The notes under the pieces: generated by a model
What the model saw: only the letters and a program-made list of their open reading frames with translations
The model's database searches: none
Told to the model about the DNA's origin: nothing
Made by a program: the position numbers and the translations under genes
NCBI GenBank assembly: GCA_007844125.1
Contig: CM017559.1
Coordinates: 32,572,363-32,636,362 of the forward strand
Direction of reading: 5' to 3'
DNA: 64,000 bases
DNA from: Sinonovacula constricta
Taxonomy: Eukaryota; Mollusca; Bivalvia; Cardiida; Solecurtidae
Shown: in pieces, positions 45,913 to 58,365 of the stretch
How positions within the stretch are numbered: position 1 is the first letter of the stretch
Layout: each line of letters begins with the position of its first letter

Positions 45913-46400
45913 TGGTGGTATCCGACAGTTTGGAACGAAATTTATTTTCTCAAATAACCAAACAAGTCATTGTTACCTGAAAAGGTCCTTCAAAATGCTG
46001 CTCAATGATGTCCTAGATCTGTGTGAACATTCAAACATAAATCACCATTCGTCATTGCAAACAAGTATTTTTATCCGAGCTACGCCGCAGAGCTATTTTT
46101 AAACTTAGAAAGCCACATGACCACTTACTTTTGAGATCACGTTATATAGTCATCCGGGTTATCCGCTCTGACGTCGATATCTATTTTTAACAGAGATCAC
46201 TATCAAACTTGTTATGCAGGGGAAAAGAATACACATTCAGGGTGATTTTTTTTTCGCGATTAGTAATTCGGTTATTGTTCAAAATCGTATTCATTAAGAC
46301 TAAAGTACGGGTTTATACAAAAATTATGTCCGAATTCCCCACAGCAGTGGTTCGATATTGATAAACGTACTTGATATAAGCAAAATGTCGGATACCACCT
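45913..46400 (+). mobile_element. TTAA-type MITE (family P), 488 bp
   Basis: Bounded by TTAA (45909-45912) and TTCA (46401-46404). Ends are TGGTGGTATCCGACAGTTTG and ATGTCGGATACCACCT. The interior contains CAATGATGTCCTAGATCTGT, TTTGAGATCACGTTATATAG and TCATCCGGGTTATCCGCTC. No ORF. Confidence 0.85.
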
Positions 46401-46515
46401 TTCAAGCTGAAATGTCCCTCACTTTATCAATGTAAGAACATTAGAAACGAAATTCGGTGGCAGTAAGGCACATTTTTTAGTAAAGGGACACATATTCCAT
46501 TAAGGTAAGGATTAA

Positions 46516-46650
46516 AAGTGATAACCGACTGTTTAGATCAATGTTTTATAGATCCTGAGAAGTGCTGTTTATTGATGTCCTTCATCTATGTGAAAATTGA
46601 AGAATAATAACCCACTCATCATCGAAAATAGTTTTTCCTAACTGACCTAA
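46516..46650 (+). mobile_element. TTAA-type MITE (family P), left fragment
   Basis: Follows TTAA (46512-46515). It begins AAGTGATAACCGACTGTTTA and shares GCTGTTTATTGATGTCCTTC with other copies, then is interrupted by the family C SINE at 46672. Confidence 0.55.
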
Positions 46651-46671
46651 CTCCTACCTTTCCAAACCCAG

Positions 46672-46885
46672 GCCGGGTCAAACCAGACTTTTAAGTTGGT
46701 AGTAGTGGCTTCCCTCCTAACGCTCGGGGCTAAGAGAACAGCATTACACCTGACTCGTCGGTGTCAGTATAATGGACCGGCCGGGTTCAGTCCCTGGGCA
46801 CCTCATAAGTGCCCATGTGCTATAATGATAGAAATGTCGCTGCACAGTATAGGCAAAAATGCCGGCAAATCCCATCCCACAAACC
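46672..46885 (+). mobile_element. 5'-truncated SINE, family C
   Basis: Retains AGTTGGTAGTAGTGGCTTCC, the GGACCGGCCGGGTTCAGTCC body and the TGCCGGCAAATCCC tail; most of the tRNA head is lost. It interrupts a TTAA-type MITE fragment at 46516-46650. Confidence 0.75.
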
Positions 46886-47445
46886 TATAGACACCACCTT
46901 TTAAAAACGCGTGTCCTCATTATACCCGTATCTATTTATCAACATGTCGTGCATTTTCGGTTTTATCCGGTCTATGCTAGACCCAGTCGAAACATCGACC
47001 TACCGGTATCGATTACATTCTTTAACGTAGTTAAGATAATCACAAACTGTGACAAGTGAACCAACATATACAATTTTGAGGCAAGACCAATATTGGTTAC
47101 ATGCGATTGTATGATGGGGACACTGATAAATCGTAACGATAATGCAACAGACTGCAAAATGCTGGTCACGTTCATCTGAACTGTTTGTTAAAATTATAAA
47201 TGTCGAACTTGTTTTATCGTCGTCTTCGTCGTTGATGTCGTTCTCATAATCATATTCAGCAGAAGCAACAGCAACAACAACTACAGAAACGGCTTCGACT
47301 TCATCGTAATTGATGATAATTAAAGGGGGAATAGAACGACTACTCTTTAAATAATATATATTAAAAAAAATGCCATAACAACCAGCGTCCCGTTTATTCT
47401 TATTTTCCTCGTTTAGGAAAAAATGCATCCATGAGAGAAACTTAC

Positions 47446-47486
47446 AAGATTATTCATTTCAACAAGCAGCTTGTCAGCAAACGTGC
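47446..47486 (-). CDS. Candidate 41-bp exon on the minus strand
   Basis: Minus strand TTTGTTTCAG acceptor and GTAAGT donor, both near consensus, bound 41 nt with one open frame (TFADKLLVEMNNL, entering in phase 1). It may belong to the gene suggested at 52.6-55.3 kb, but its phase does not follow X3 directly. It could be chance. Confidence 0.25.
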
Positions 47487-47599
47487 CTGAAACAAATGCT
47501 TTAAAGTAAAGGTCCCGTCAGCTCAACAAGCTCAACTTACACATATTAAAGATTTTTTGTTCGTTTATGAAATACATCGCAGCGACCTGTTATGTTCAT

Positions 47600-47765
47600 T
47601 TTAGCGACGTCCAGCTATTTTGGTGGAGGAACACCCCAAACAAATGTCTGGGTAGAACCACCGGCGCACCGCATGTCAACTGGATGACCTGGAACCTACG
47701 CGGTGAGAGGAGTTACATTTCGGCGACTCTGCCACGAGCGCCCCAGAGATTTTTAAGGAGCTGGG
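47600..47765 (-). mobile_element. tRNA-related SINE, family A
   Basis: On the minus strand: GGGCGCTCGTGGCAGAGTCG head, CTCCTCTCACCGCGTAGG, GGTGGTTCTACCCAGACATT and TGTTCCTCCACCAAAATAG. The apparent 101-residue plus-strand ORF here is antisense SINE. Confidence 0.7.
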
Positions 47766-50700
47766 ACAATGACTGTGTTGAAATGCAATCAATGAAACTA
47801 AACAAATGGTGTACTTTAACTTTACCGCAAAATACCATTGTAAAATGGGAATCCACTATGATTACTAACTAGTCAAGTTATAAAGTAACTTCTTGGACAT
47901 GTAAACCAAATTAAAATGTATGTACACTCAAAGGTTCGAGGCATTCCGATGTTTAATTCGGCTAGTTTATGTGCATACATGTAGATTGTACTTACAAAGC
48001 TAACTTTTAAAACAGGAAGCTTTGAGCTGGAAATTTTCAATTTGTTCGCTCCAGTGAAAATCTATAAGACACGTTCGTGCAAAATGATCGAGTGGAAATA
48101 TACCACAAGAATGTTCACTCAGGCAATTATTACAACTTCCGGTTAGACGTCTCAAATATTTTATATTAAGTTGAATGAATCTTTTATAAAAAAAAAGAAC
48201 CCTTATTGCATGTTTCTGAAACGCCATCAAAGACAAATAACAGCTAACCGGTTTAAGGAAACAGCACAAAGCGAGATATAAACTGCAAACACTATTTATA
48301 TTAATAAATTTTACGGCATGGAGTGGTTCCATAAAAAACACCGGATTTTCATCGTATTCTTTGTGGTTAGGGCGAAAATGCAGAATAAACTGTTTGTGTA
48401 CGGCACGGCTTATTGATGTTAATATTTTATCATCATATTTTTAGTAAATATTCGTTAAATGCATTTTTGGAAAAATGATAAATATTATTTTAATTGCTTT
48501 TGTTAAAACTTTAAAGTAACGGACAATCAGCCCTTGCCTGAACACGCTTATATGAACACGGGTATGAGGACTGAATTGATATTATATTCATTATATTATT
48601 TTATATTATATTATTTTATTATTTCATGTATTGGGAATGTATGGGGTCTTAAGAAGTAATTGGCAATAAATGAATACAACACACTGTGCGTTTTAAGTGA
48701 TAAACTTTTAATTATAACAACACAAAAAAGTAAAAAAGTCATTTTTGTAGACGTGTTTGATCTGACAAAGTCATCGATAAAATATATGCTACTAAAATGT
48801 CTTCGATGCAAACGAATTGCAAATACTAGCTAATTTCTTACATGTTTTCTATAACGACAAATACAACAATGACAAAATAAATCAAGTCATACGTAATAAG
48901 TTTAACAATCGGCATATGAAGACAGAAAAGTAGTTCCACATCAAGAGTGCCATGAACAGTCAACGTACTATGTTGAATGGCGTAGGGTTGGGATGTTATA
49001 TTTAGATATAGATGCAAACACTGCATTTAAATCGCCAATCTGGTTGCAATAAAAATAATATTCGACAAATACCTTCAAAACACGAACAGCATTAACTTGG
49101 ACAATGAAAAAAAAATTCTAAAAATACTTTTATTTTGTGAATAAAGCAGATGTGAAACGAACTTTCGCGACTTTCCATACAGGAACCCGACGGTCGTCTG
49201 TTTGGCGACTAAAGTAAATTACTCGGGATTAATACCTGTCCCTGTTTATAAGCAACGCCCTATTTGAGGTAAGAGATAACCCACAAAGACAGATTTATTG
49301 TGGCAAGCAACCAAAATATCGGACTTCTGTACCAAGCAAGTTTACTTGGCAATGATCCATTGAGGGTTTGGGGATTTCTCCTCGCACTCAATAACAATAG
49401 CTGATATCTAAAGTGTCAGATCGTTAAAAACAGATAGCAAAATACCTTATGTAAACATGTCTATAAACACGATTAGTACTTAGTTGTTTCGATAGAAATT
49501 TAAATTAGAACTGTATTAGGAAAAAAGTATACGGTTAAAACTTTATTTCATAACGGTTTTGTGGTTTTAAAAGAAAAAGTTGGACTAAAACTGTTTCAAA
49601 AACAACATTTAGAAAACGTTTTGCGGTTTCAAAGATAGTCGCATTTTAAAATGTTTGCTATCAGAGCATTGAAGTGTTAGAGCAACTAGCAACGGTAAAT
49701 ATATACATTAGTGAAGCTATTTGGCATTGTTTTAGCCGATAATCGACCGATAAAAAACTCGTGTAGACGACAAGTCTATTAAATGCAGCTTATCGGTATG
49801 AATTTAAACATTCAATGTCTATGTTATGTAGGTTAAATGCAGTGTCTGAGCGAAAGATTAATTCAATTAATATAGCCCAGGACAAACTGACCTAAAGATA
49901 GTCTATATTTACAGATCTGACACCCTTGTCAGACCTATCAGGGCTTGTTTATTTACAAATGTTAAGCTTAATATTGACAAATCTATATCCAACTCGAACG
50001 CCATCGCTTGTTTTAGTCGCAATGTCTTGACTTTTCCAGTAATCTACATGTACATATTTGAGAAAGGACGCCGAGGTTAAACAAATGATCGAGTTCGACT
50101 ATTTTTAAGCGAACGGAAAGTAACGGAAATTACCGATGCTGCACGATTGATCAAAAGATACGTTTTTCTTGACTCATGTGACACTCCTTCATAATGAAAC
50201 GAAAACATGGCTACCAGAATTGCTAGTACGTGTGTAAATTGTACATCAGCAGCGGCAAAACTTCCAACACGTCTGTCTGCTGGCGTTAATTAATTGAGGG
50301 AAAACATCCAACCTCTAATCTTCTAAAATATTCATGTCGATGCCATTGATCGAACTTAACGAAGCAATAAAATACGGTTCAGACTTCTAAAAACACAGAT
50401 TTTTTCAAATTATTTAATACGGCTACCGAGTAATTTGAATTTAAGATTACTTTAACAAACTTAAAAAATCGGGATACTTAAAATTGACGCGCTAAAAATA
50501 AATTAATAAGTAATGGCAATTCAACATTTCATTTAAAACAAAAACAAGAAGGAAACACGTTGGAGTTCTGGCATGTTTCAAATTTAATGCACAGCAATGC
50601 TGATAAGCTGCTGAGACGAACAAAGCAAAACTTAACTATTGGACAGGATAAATGGGAGATTAGAAAATCGAACTTAATGAAAAGGTTGACGTGTGGAAGT

Positions 50701-51349
50701 GCTGCGTCATTATACACTCGAGTACAAAGATTCGGCGGCCAATGTTTTGTTTAAATTTTTCTGCCTCCAAACAACGCTTGTGAATATACATTCGTATCAG
50801 TTACACACAAAAAATAACACATATATATGAGAACATACCACAAAATATAATACTCAACGACAACAGTCACATATAAAATAAGGAAAATGAAACAGGCATA
50901 TCAAATTAATGAAGGAAATAACACATTGGATATTTTACTTTCTAATGTTGATAATATCATAAGTTAATAAGTATCGTTCTTCCAATACATTTAACAAGGG
51001 TTTGTTGCTTCATGTTGTAGTACTTAAATTATTACTGTTGTGTCGTTACCGCTGCTGCTGTGTCAAGGTCATCGTTTTTCTGCTTATGTTTTATATACCA
51101 TGTGTACAGCTGTGTATTTAACATAATACTCGTCCACACGTGCAATCACACAAGGACAAATGTATGCGTTTCCCGTTTAATTTTTATGTGCAAAAATTTC
51201 GCCATTTTACTTAAAGACAAAGTTTTGTTGTTGTTGTTTTTCCTTTTTAGATACTCGTCTAGCTCCATTCTCCGCTATAATTAAATTGACAAACAAAACA
51301 CGTGCATATTAAATCTAATTAATTAAAAGTTCCACTACGCAGTAACACC

Positions 51350-51570
51350 CGGACCTTATAATTTGCTCAATGAGAAGTCCGTCGGCACCTGATATTAGTC
51401 GAATGTTCAAATCCGGGTTGTGATATATAAACATTCCTAAAATGGTTGCGGCATAACTCCTTTGCTTACACTTAATGTATCATATCAAGTGTTCACCGCA
51501 TCCTAGACAATTTATTTGCTTTATTGTTTTAATAAATTATAATTAAGGGGAGGATAAACCCATCAAACAA
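51350..51570 (+). mobile_element. Diverged family B-like SINE
   Basis: GTCGGCACCTGATATTAGTC, GTTCAAATCCGGGTTGTGA, ATGGTTGCGGCATAACTCC and TCAAGTGTTCACCGCATCCT match the family order. It ends GATAAACCCATCAAACAAAA. Confidence 0.5.
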
Positions 51571-51782
51571 AACAAACATGCCTTTAACATTTCAAGCCTA
51601 AGGATACATGATTTAAATGCCGCATTATGCTTTTTAATTACCTAATTATAAGCAGCTTTTAAAGGAGTCGAGAAATAAAACCAGGCGAAAAACAGAACCA
51701 AAGGTGCCAGAAAAAAAGACACAGCCCCCCCCACCCCCATCCCACTACACAAATAAAATCTTTATTAAGATCTTCAGCAATA

Positions 51783-51815
51783 ACAGCAGCAGCAGCCGCA
51801 GCAGCAGCAGCAGTA
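51783..51815. repeat. (AGC)n trinucleotide repeat
   Basis: AGCAGCAGCCGCAGCAGCAG. It makes a serine-rich stretch in one frame of an otherwise unconvincing ORF. Confidence 0.85.
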
Positions 51816-52595
51816 ACGGATCACGCCACCAATCACGTGACTCATCTATGGAAGGAGTCTGGAGGGAGGAAGAGAGGGGAAATCGATTAATACACCACAC
51901 CGTCTGCAAGTTTGTCTGGAGACTCGTGTGTTTTGTTAAGAGGCTGTTTTACAGGAATCACCCAACAGATCTCCAGAATATAAAAGCTGTAAACTTTTGT
52001 CAAGCGAACATTTGTAACCATATAGGCAAAATGTGTGAAAGGAAAAAGTTAATAATGTTTGAAACATTTTAAGCTGAGTTTAAACAGTTAACTCAACAGA
52101 CGCAGATACTTAACCCTTATCTGATTTTTGTTTGACTTAAAAAAAGACAAAACCATCGTTACTTCTCGGTGGGATTACATTTGTGGGAGCATGACCAAGA
52201 TGTTCCAGATGGCGATGGAATATTTCACGAGACTAGTCTGTAATCTGCGGGACTTTGCACATTGTTAACAATGGACGACAAATATTATGGAATCCGGAAA
52301 TTAACTTATGGAATTCATAATAATCACAGTGGGGACGATTTTCCTTCACACAAAATGGGATAATATCAAGCAGCAAGTTAATAAAACGACTTTAAACCAT
52401 TAACAATATCCATATAAACTTCAAATACTTTTCACTGTAATTTAATTGTATATTATTTATTGCTTATTCGATTTGTCAGAAATACGTAACAATTTGTGAT
52501 ATTTTAATAAGTAACTGATATCAACTCTTATTAATATGTTAATAAGTTACTGATACTGTCTCTACTCGGAACATCTCGGTTACTTGTCAAGATAC

Positions 52596-55269
52596 CGCCC
52601 GGTAGTTACGAGCGATACCATCACATGCAATAGGGTACATTGGTGAAATGGAAATTGTCTCCCTTGATAGATAATATCCTAGGTATTCCAAACAGTAGGT
52701 AGGTCCTTTTAGTTGAAATTCTTGGACTTTATCGCCTGTTCTTTTGTAGACATTGCAATAACAAACAGTGAAATGTCTTACTTTGCATACATATAAGATC
52801 AAAATCCATTTTCATACTTATAGAGATTTGTTATTTAAAACAGAAAATGGAAGTGTTTGTTGATGATTGGTAACCTGAATATCACAAGAAAGGCAGAAAA
52901 GTCAACATACACTCCAAACAGCACAAGCATAAAAACCGAGTAAAACAAATGAAAGGACCTACTTGTATTGAGAGATTATTCAGGGGAGCCTATTTACTAA
53001 TGTCTCTCATTAATAATTAACAAATGACGTCATTGACGCGCTATATCGGCTATATGTATTTTGTTCCGTAGGACCAAATCAATTCCAAGTATGTCTGCAA
53101 TTATTTTACTTACGATCAATATACATTATTGCGTCATGCAAGTCGTATCTGTGACGTCATTCGACACATCATTATCAATTGAAACAAAATGTTTCGGTGG
53201 CTTGTTCTTAAATGCTACAATCTCTTAAATACTATAAACAAGACATAAAACAAAATAGAACATACAAAATCTTTCAGGCAAAACTTACACTTATTTAAAC
53301 TAATTCCAGCACAATACACGAGTAAGACATTTACACACCATTCAAACAATCAGCCTATTGTTTCAGGTAAAAATAACAAATAAAAATGCAACCGCATAAC
53401 CGGATACATAAAGAAATGCATTGAACAAAAAATAATTTGTTTAAAACCAAACCGACAGCGAACAACGAACACGCGATGGGTTATCATCGGTATTAAAACA
53501 ACACGTCATAGATAACACCACCGGAATCGTGCGTTCGCGCTCGTTTGTCCGTACTAATGTCACACACATAACCTGATAATCTCTGCCATTTCTGTTAGAA
53601 AATCGCAGAAATGACCGAGATTTTCCTATTGCCGAACGGATTTCCCATCCCAACATGCATCAGTGTTGATGACGTCATTACATGCTGAGATCAAGGGTCA
53701 TCCGTACAAGATGTTATTTGACAAGTATTATCAAACAATCATATCAACGCCTACAATGTATAGCCAAATTTGAATGCATACCTAAACTTGGATAGTAGTA
53801 ATTGTCAATCATAGCTGTTGCATAATAGTATTGGCAACTGCATGGATGCCAAAAGTAGGCAATCTTTTTTGTGCTCGTTGTAATAGAGACATTACAATCG
53901 CGATATTTCCATACCTTTCTTTGTAAGAAAATAAAAATAATGTGCAATATTTGGAACAATATTTAGAAAAGAACATACCATAGGAAAAATAGCAGAGAAT
54001 TTAAATGGAACAAGTGCATTCTGTTATTATTATTGTTGTTTGCGATAATTTAAACTAAACGGAACAGTAGATTTCTATATGAGTGTTAATTAAAATAGAT
54101 ATATTTCAAAATATGCAAAATAAGAACTTCGAAGTAATTAACAACAACAGAAGTCAGCCCCTGAATGAAAACATTTCCATCAGAGCTCAAACTAAATCTC
54201 GCGATAAAATGTTGTAATTTTAGGCAAAAAATAACTGTAAACATTACTCCATTTAGTGTTTGCCGTACTTTGTCGCCCAATCAGATGCCAGTTCTTCGTG
54301 AAGAAAGGGACTATTTTTCGAACAAGCAGAAAATAAAATACTGGGATCTGATTCGGTTAAAATATAGGATAAATTTTATGCCCCGCCCCCTTCAGCTGAA
54401 AAGCACAAGAAATAGCCTCTAACCTAACAATTAGATACTACTAATACAAGTTATGCAATAGCAAATACTTATTAGCAAGTACCTCTAAAACATTTATATA
54501 GAAATACTGTCATCATTTTCTTAAATACTTGCAAAAGCAAATACTTATAATCAAATATCTGAAAACGTATAGAAATGTTGTCACAATTTTCTTAAATACA
54601 TGGAACATTAACAAATAATATAGCATATAGCTACAGCAATGGATTAAACATTTCCGAGTTTAACATAATACTTCACAATCGTGTAACATTAAGCTAGATT
54701 GGAAACTTCACTTCAATTAATGATTGCAAAACTCGTTAACAAATTGAACTTATGTTAACTTGTGCTAAAGGGGGGCGTTTCATTAAAGTCACAGGACCAA
54801 ACATCAGTCATCAGTCCGACGACATGCACACCCTACTCCTTATTTCCACTATGGTTTTGAGGCGTAAATCTGTCGTAGCAATGTTTTATTGAAACGAATT
54901 TCAGAGAATTTAGTTGTATTATGGCCATAAAACGGTCCTAGGACTTTAAAATGAAACCGCACCCAGAGCTATAAAATAATAAAATCTGTAATGCATGGGG
55001 TAGTGAGGATTAACTGTATAACGTAATACGAAACGAAAGCTTTGACACATTGGTTATACAAATTTGTAAAATACGAACGTTAATTTTATGTAAATAGTTG
55101 TCGTAAGTTATCATAAATTTTAAATACACTGTAGTTCATTGTATAGAAAGTAATCAAGTGTATACACAACCTTTAAAATAATTTCCCGTTCTTCCGGTGA
55201 TGCGTAAGAATAATACTCCCATGCGTTTTTCGTTGTTGTGACATTTTGACAAAAGCATGTTATAATAGT
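52596..55269 (-). CDS. Three phase-compatible Cys/Tyr-rich candidate exons of an unrecognised gene
   Basis: Minus strand: exon X1 55269-55171 (33 codons; CFCQNVTTTKNAWEYYSYA), X2 53914-53782 (44 codons; YRDCNVSITTSTKKIAYFW, HPCSCQYYYA) and X3 52780-52596 (61 codons; VCYCNVYKRTGDKVQEFQ, PTYCLEYLGYY). Each has AG before and GT after (GTTGTG, GTATGC, GTATCT). The phases join 0, then 1, then 0 without a stop. All three contain a C-x(0-2)-N-V motif followed by Thr-rich, Lys-rich residues and aromatic residues, suggesting a repeated module of a secreted or receptor ectodomain (inference). No start or terminal exon was found, and the donors of X1 and X3 are weak. I do not recognise the family. Confidence 0.35.
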
Positions 55270-55299
55270 CTAAAATGTATACTTGTTTCGAACAACGTG

Positions 55300-57800
55300 G
55301 TAAATCTCGAAAGGCTAACCAATAATAAAATATTAAAATTACAACAAAACGAATAAAGTGAACAAAATATTACAGTTGCAGTGACAGTGGTTTGAGATAT
55401 ATATATGTCAAAATAATATGTTATAAATACGACTTAACACATGCATTTACAGTCATTTCACAAATGTAATTAATTAAATAAATAATTCAATTAATTAATT
55501 TAATTTAATTTAGTAAAAATACAATCAGGGGACTACAATAAGTACTATGTCTTTGATGTCACGTAAGAACATTATAAACAACCCAGCGTTCATCCCAAAT
55601 ATTTCTAAATTTTGCCTAACAAAGCAGATTTGGGTTATTAAAAGTGTATAAAAACGCTTTGAGATAAGGTGATTGTATTTTGTTATATTTGCTTGAGATT
55701 GACTTTAAAACAGTTTCAGCAAAAGTTTAAGGTAGTTCAATGTTTAAGTTTGATTGATCTTTTTAAAGAGGGTTGTTGAATATGGTAATATATTGGCAAG
55801 AAACCGACAGGTTACATAAAAAGGCAATGAATGTATTGATACTAGATTTCAGTATATCCTTTGCAATGTAAAATATATATTCTACTCTCTCACTTAACCG
55901 CTTATAAAGTTTAAACGAAATTAAAAGAATGAATTTAATAGCGAGCTGTATTTTTTTCAAATATATTTTTCAAACCCACAGGGATGTTGTTTGGTCATAT
56001 ATGGATATTTTCAGATTTCACATACATCAAATGCCATGAAATTAAAATTTTATCACATAATGCATATACATGCATAAAGTAAGTATATTAAACGGAAACT
56101 GGTACATTGTTTTACGTAATTGTTTTAAGTATTTGAGCAGCTCACTAATACCATAACATGTTATAACATAAGAAAATGTCCAAAGGCTTATGTAGGTATT
56201 CAACTCATCTATGTGCGATTAAGTATGAGTATATCCATAATCAGAATTTATACACAAAATAACAGTAAAAATGACAGTTTTCCTCATTTTCGTCTTCTTT
56301 TTTGCGTGTAGGGGGTGGGGGCAATAAATCTCATCGTGGTGATCAAAATGCAAGTTTTAAACTTCATACCTGTATATAATTAATGGCAGCATACCACAAA
56401 GTATATACATATACTATAGCCCTGTATACATTTGTACACAACTAGCGAAAATGTATTCGGGCTAATTCGGCAAGTAGGTGTAAATACAGTTACGTCGCCT
56501 GCATACCAACATGAGGGCTGAGGGCGTATGCGGATGTTGTGTGCAGCTACTTTTAAAGGAATTCGTTTACTGTGTTAGTAGGAATAGGCGCGCAGCTTCC
56601 TATTTAAACGATGCAGCGTGTGTTAAAAGCAACGGCATAAAATACATTGGTTCAGCCAGAAAATGTAGAATGTAAACCATTCACTAGTAATAAGTTAATT
56701 CATCAGTGAAGGTGTAGGTATACTGAGGTTTACTGGTAAAATAATATGGGCAAATTAGTACTAGAAAGTTGTAGATTTAATACATCGTTAGTCAGACTTA
56801 AAACAACCCGCGTCTTTACTCCGTTAATACTAGTAAAGCAACGTTTGTTGTATGAAAATATCTCATAATAACATGTTTTCTTCCAAAATAATTTTAGCCT
56901 TAAAGCAGGTGGCATAGAAACGAATTTGTTATTCTTGAAGCCAAACTGATTTGGAGAATCTGGTTTAAACATTAGCTTTAATATTTGAAATGTATAAAGC
57001 ACAGCATAAGGTATCAGGTGCGGAAATTAGCAAGGCAACGCAGTCGCCATAGTAACCAATCTGGCATAATCGGTATCCCTTAGTTCTGCTGGCAGAGAAA
57101 TACAGTGACACATATGCTACTAAAAATATCCGATAATATGAGCTCCGGTCAAGATTAATTCCCTCAGTTTGTGATTTAATCAATAAAATGAACTCGCCTG
57201 ATCGTCTGGCTTAAGAACCCTGACTTTATTATTATAAATTCGACCAGTCGCACTGATATAAACTATTTTCTTGTCTTTGAAAAAGAATCGAAATACGAAC
57301 ATTGCGTGCATATCTAGTGGAGTGTGCGTACAGTTGTTTACTTTCCTATTTGCTGTTCAATCGATCTCGTAATCTTAAGTTCGCTATTCGCTACAAAGCA
57401 ACCCTCAAGGGGGTCGCTAGAAAGCTATGTTCCGAACTTAAACTCTTTCCGATGAATGCTTGAGAATGTACTTCCATTTGCTCAGCTAAGAAAGGGCTGT
57501 TTAAACTTTAAACGCCAGTTTAACTTGTAAGATATGACATTAAAAATCAACATCGTTCTTAAGTAGAATGCCGCGCTTGGGATAGAATATTTGAATTTCC
57601 AACATTTCTGTAGGCGTTTTATGGCACATTAAAAATTTAAAAGCATACAATTAAGTAAAAACAATACCTCATTTCCCATTCACATGATCTTCTAGTTCAA
57701 TAGTCATACATGTGAACTGATTAAACAAAGGTTATCCAAAGTTTAGTCGAGTATGCCTGAAATATTAAGTACCTTATCAAAGACAGTGACTAGTTGTATC
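55300..57800. other. No gene seen between the candidate promoter and candidate exon X1
   Basis: AT-rich unique sequence, including an AATT-rich tract at 55468-55515. A start-containing coding exon is expected here if the candidate gene is real; I could not find one. Confidence 0.4.
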
Positions 57801-57804
57801 TTAC

Positions 57805-57895
57805 CTGTAGTCTTGTCGGTTACTTGAAACTAAGCAGTGAATAAATCAAATGATGGTGATTGTATGTTCTTCAGTTTTCCATCATGCTATTTATA
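57805..57895 (-). promoter_or_regulatory. Candidate minus-strand core promoter and first noncoding exon
   Basis: On the minus strand TATAAATA (57895-57888) is followed after about 30 bp by a possible initiator region (near 57862-57857). About 55 bp later a near-consensus 5' splice site, CTACAG then GTAAGA, ends the exon at 57805. No ATG with a usable frame lies in it, so it would be 5' UTR. It starts about 470 bp downstream of the hydroxylase stop on the same strand and points at the candidate exons at 52.6-55.3 kb. Confidence 0.35.
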
Positions 57896-58365
57896 ACCGC
57901 GTCCATAATTACTGACTTGACCAAACATTAAAGGTTATTGTGAATCTGTCAACAACCAAAAAATAAAAATAAATAAATAAATAATCTACAATTGCAACGA
58001 AATTCTCATTCATGCACATATATGTAAACTTGAGCTGGGGAGGTACGTGTGACAAAAGACTATGCTACCAATGTAAATCTAAGTGTGTATAAAAAGTGTA
58101 AATCTTAAGGCTGAACAATCAGCATTAGCTAGTTATCACTACGATAACAATAAATACTGGATGAAGACAATAAGTTATCACAAGTAACCGGAAAATAAAT
58201 AAAGTGAGACAAGGTAGAAAGGAATAAAAATACCGAGATTGCCTGTCGATGAAAATCCAGTGCGCACGTAGTAAAAACAATGTTCATCTCGTTGTCCAAG
58301 CATTTCCTATGTTCAGCCAAGATGGGTTGCATTTCCATATCTGGTCCCCAAAACTTTGGCAACAC

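Larger units (their letters stand above)
47900..52590. other. Intergenic or intronic stretch, no confident gene
   Basis: AT-rich unique sequence with ORFs of random length. A minus-strand frame ending at 48000 (GSCNNCLSEHSCGIFPLD, HFARTCLIDFHW) is Cys-rich and ends in a stop. It might be a terminal exon, but no clear acceptor was found. The SINE at 51350 and an AGC repeat at 51783 are the only repeats noted. Confidence 0.45.

Noticed and set aside
47000..47428. 142-codon minus-strand ORF with an acidic stretch
   Set aside because: The acidic and valine-rich parts come from low-complexity GTC/GTT repeats; no homology recognised and no start context.
51704..52072. 122-codon ORF with proline and serine runs
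   Set aside because: Composition is driven by a C-rich tract and an AGC repeat; no domain, splice evidence or conservation seen.
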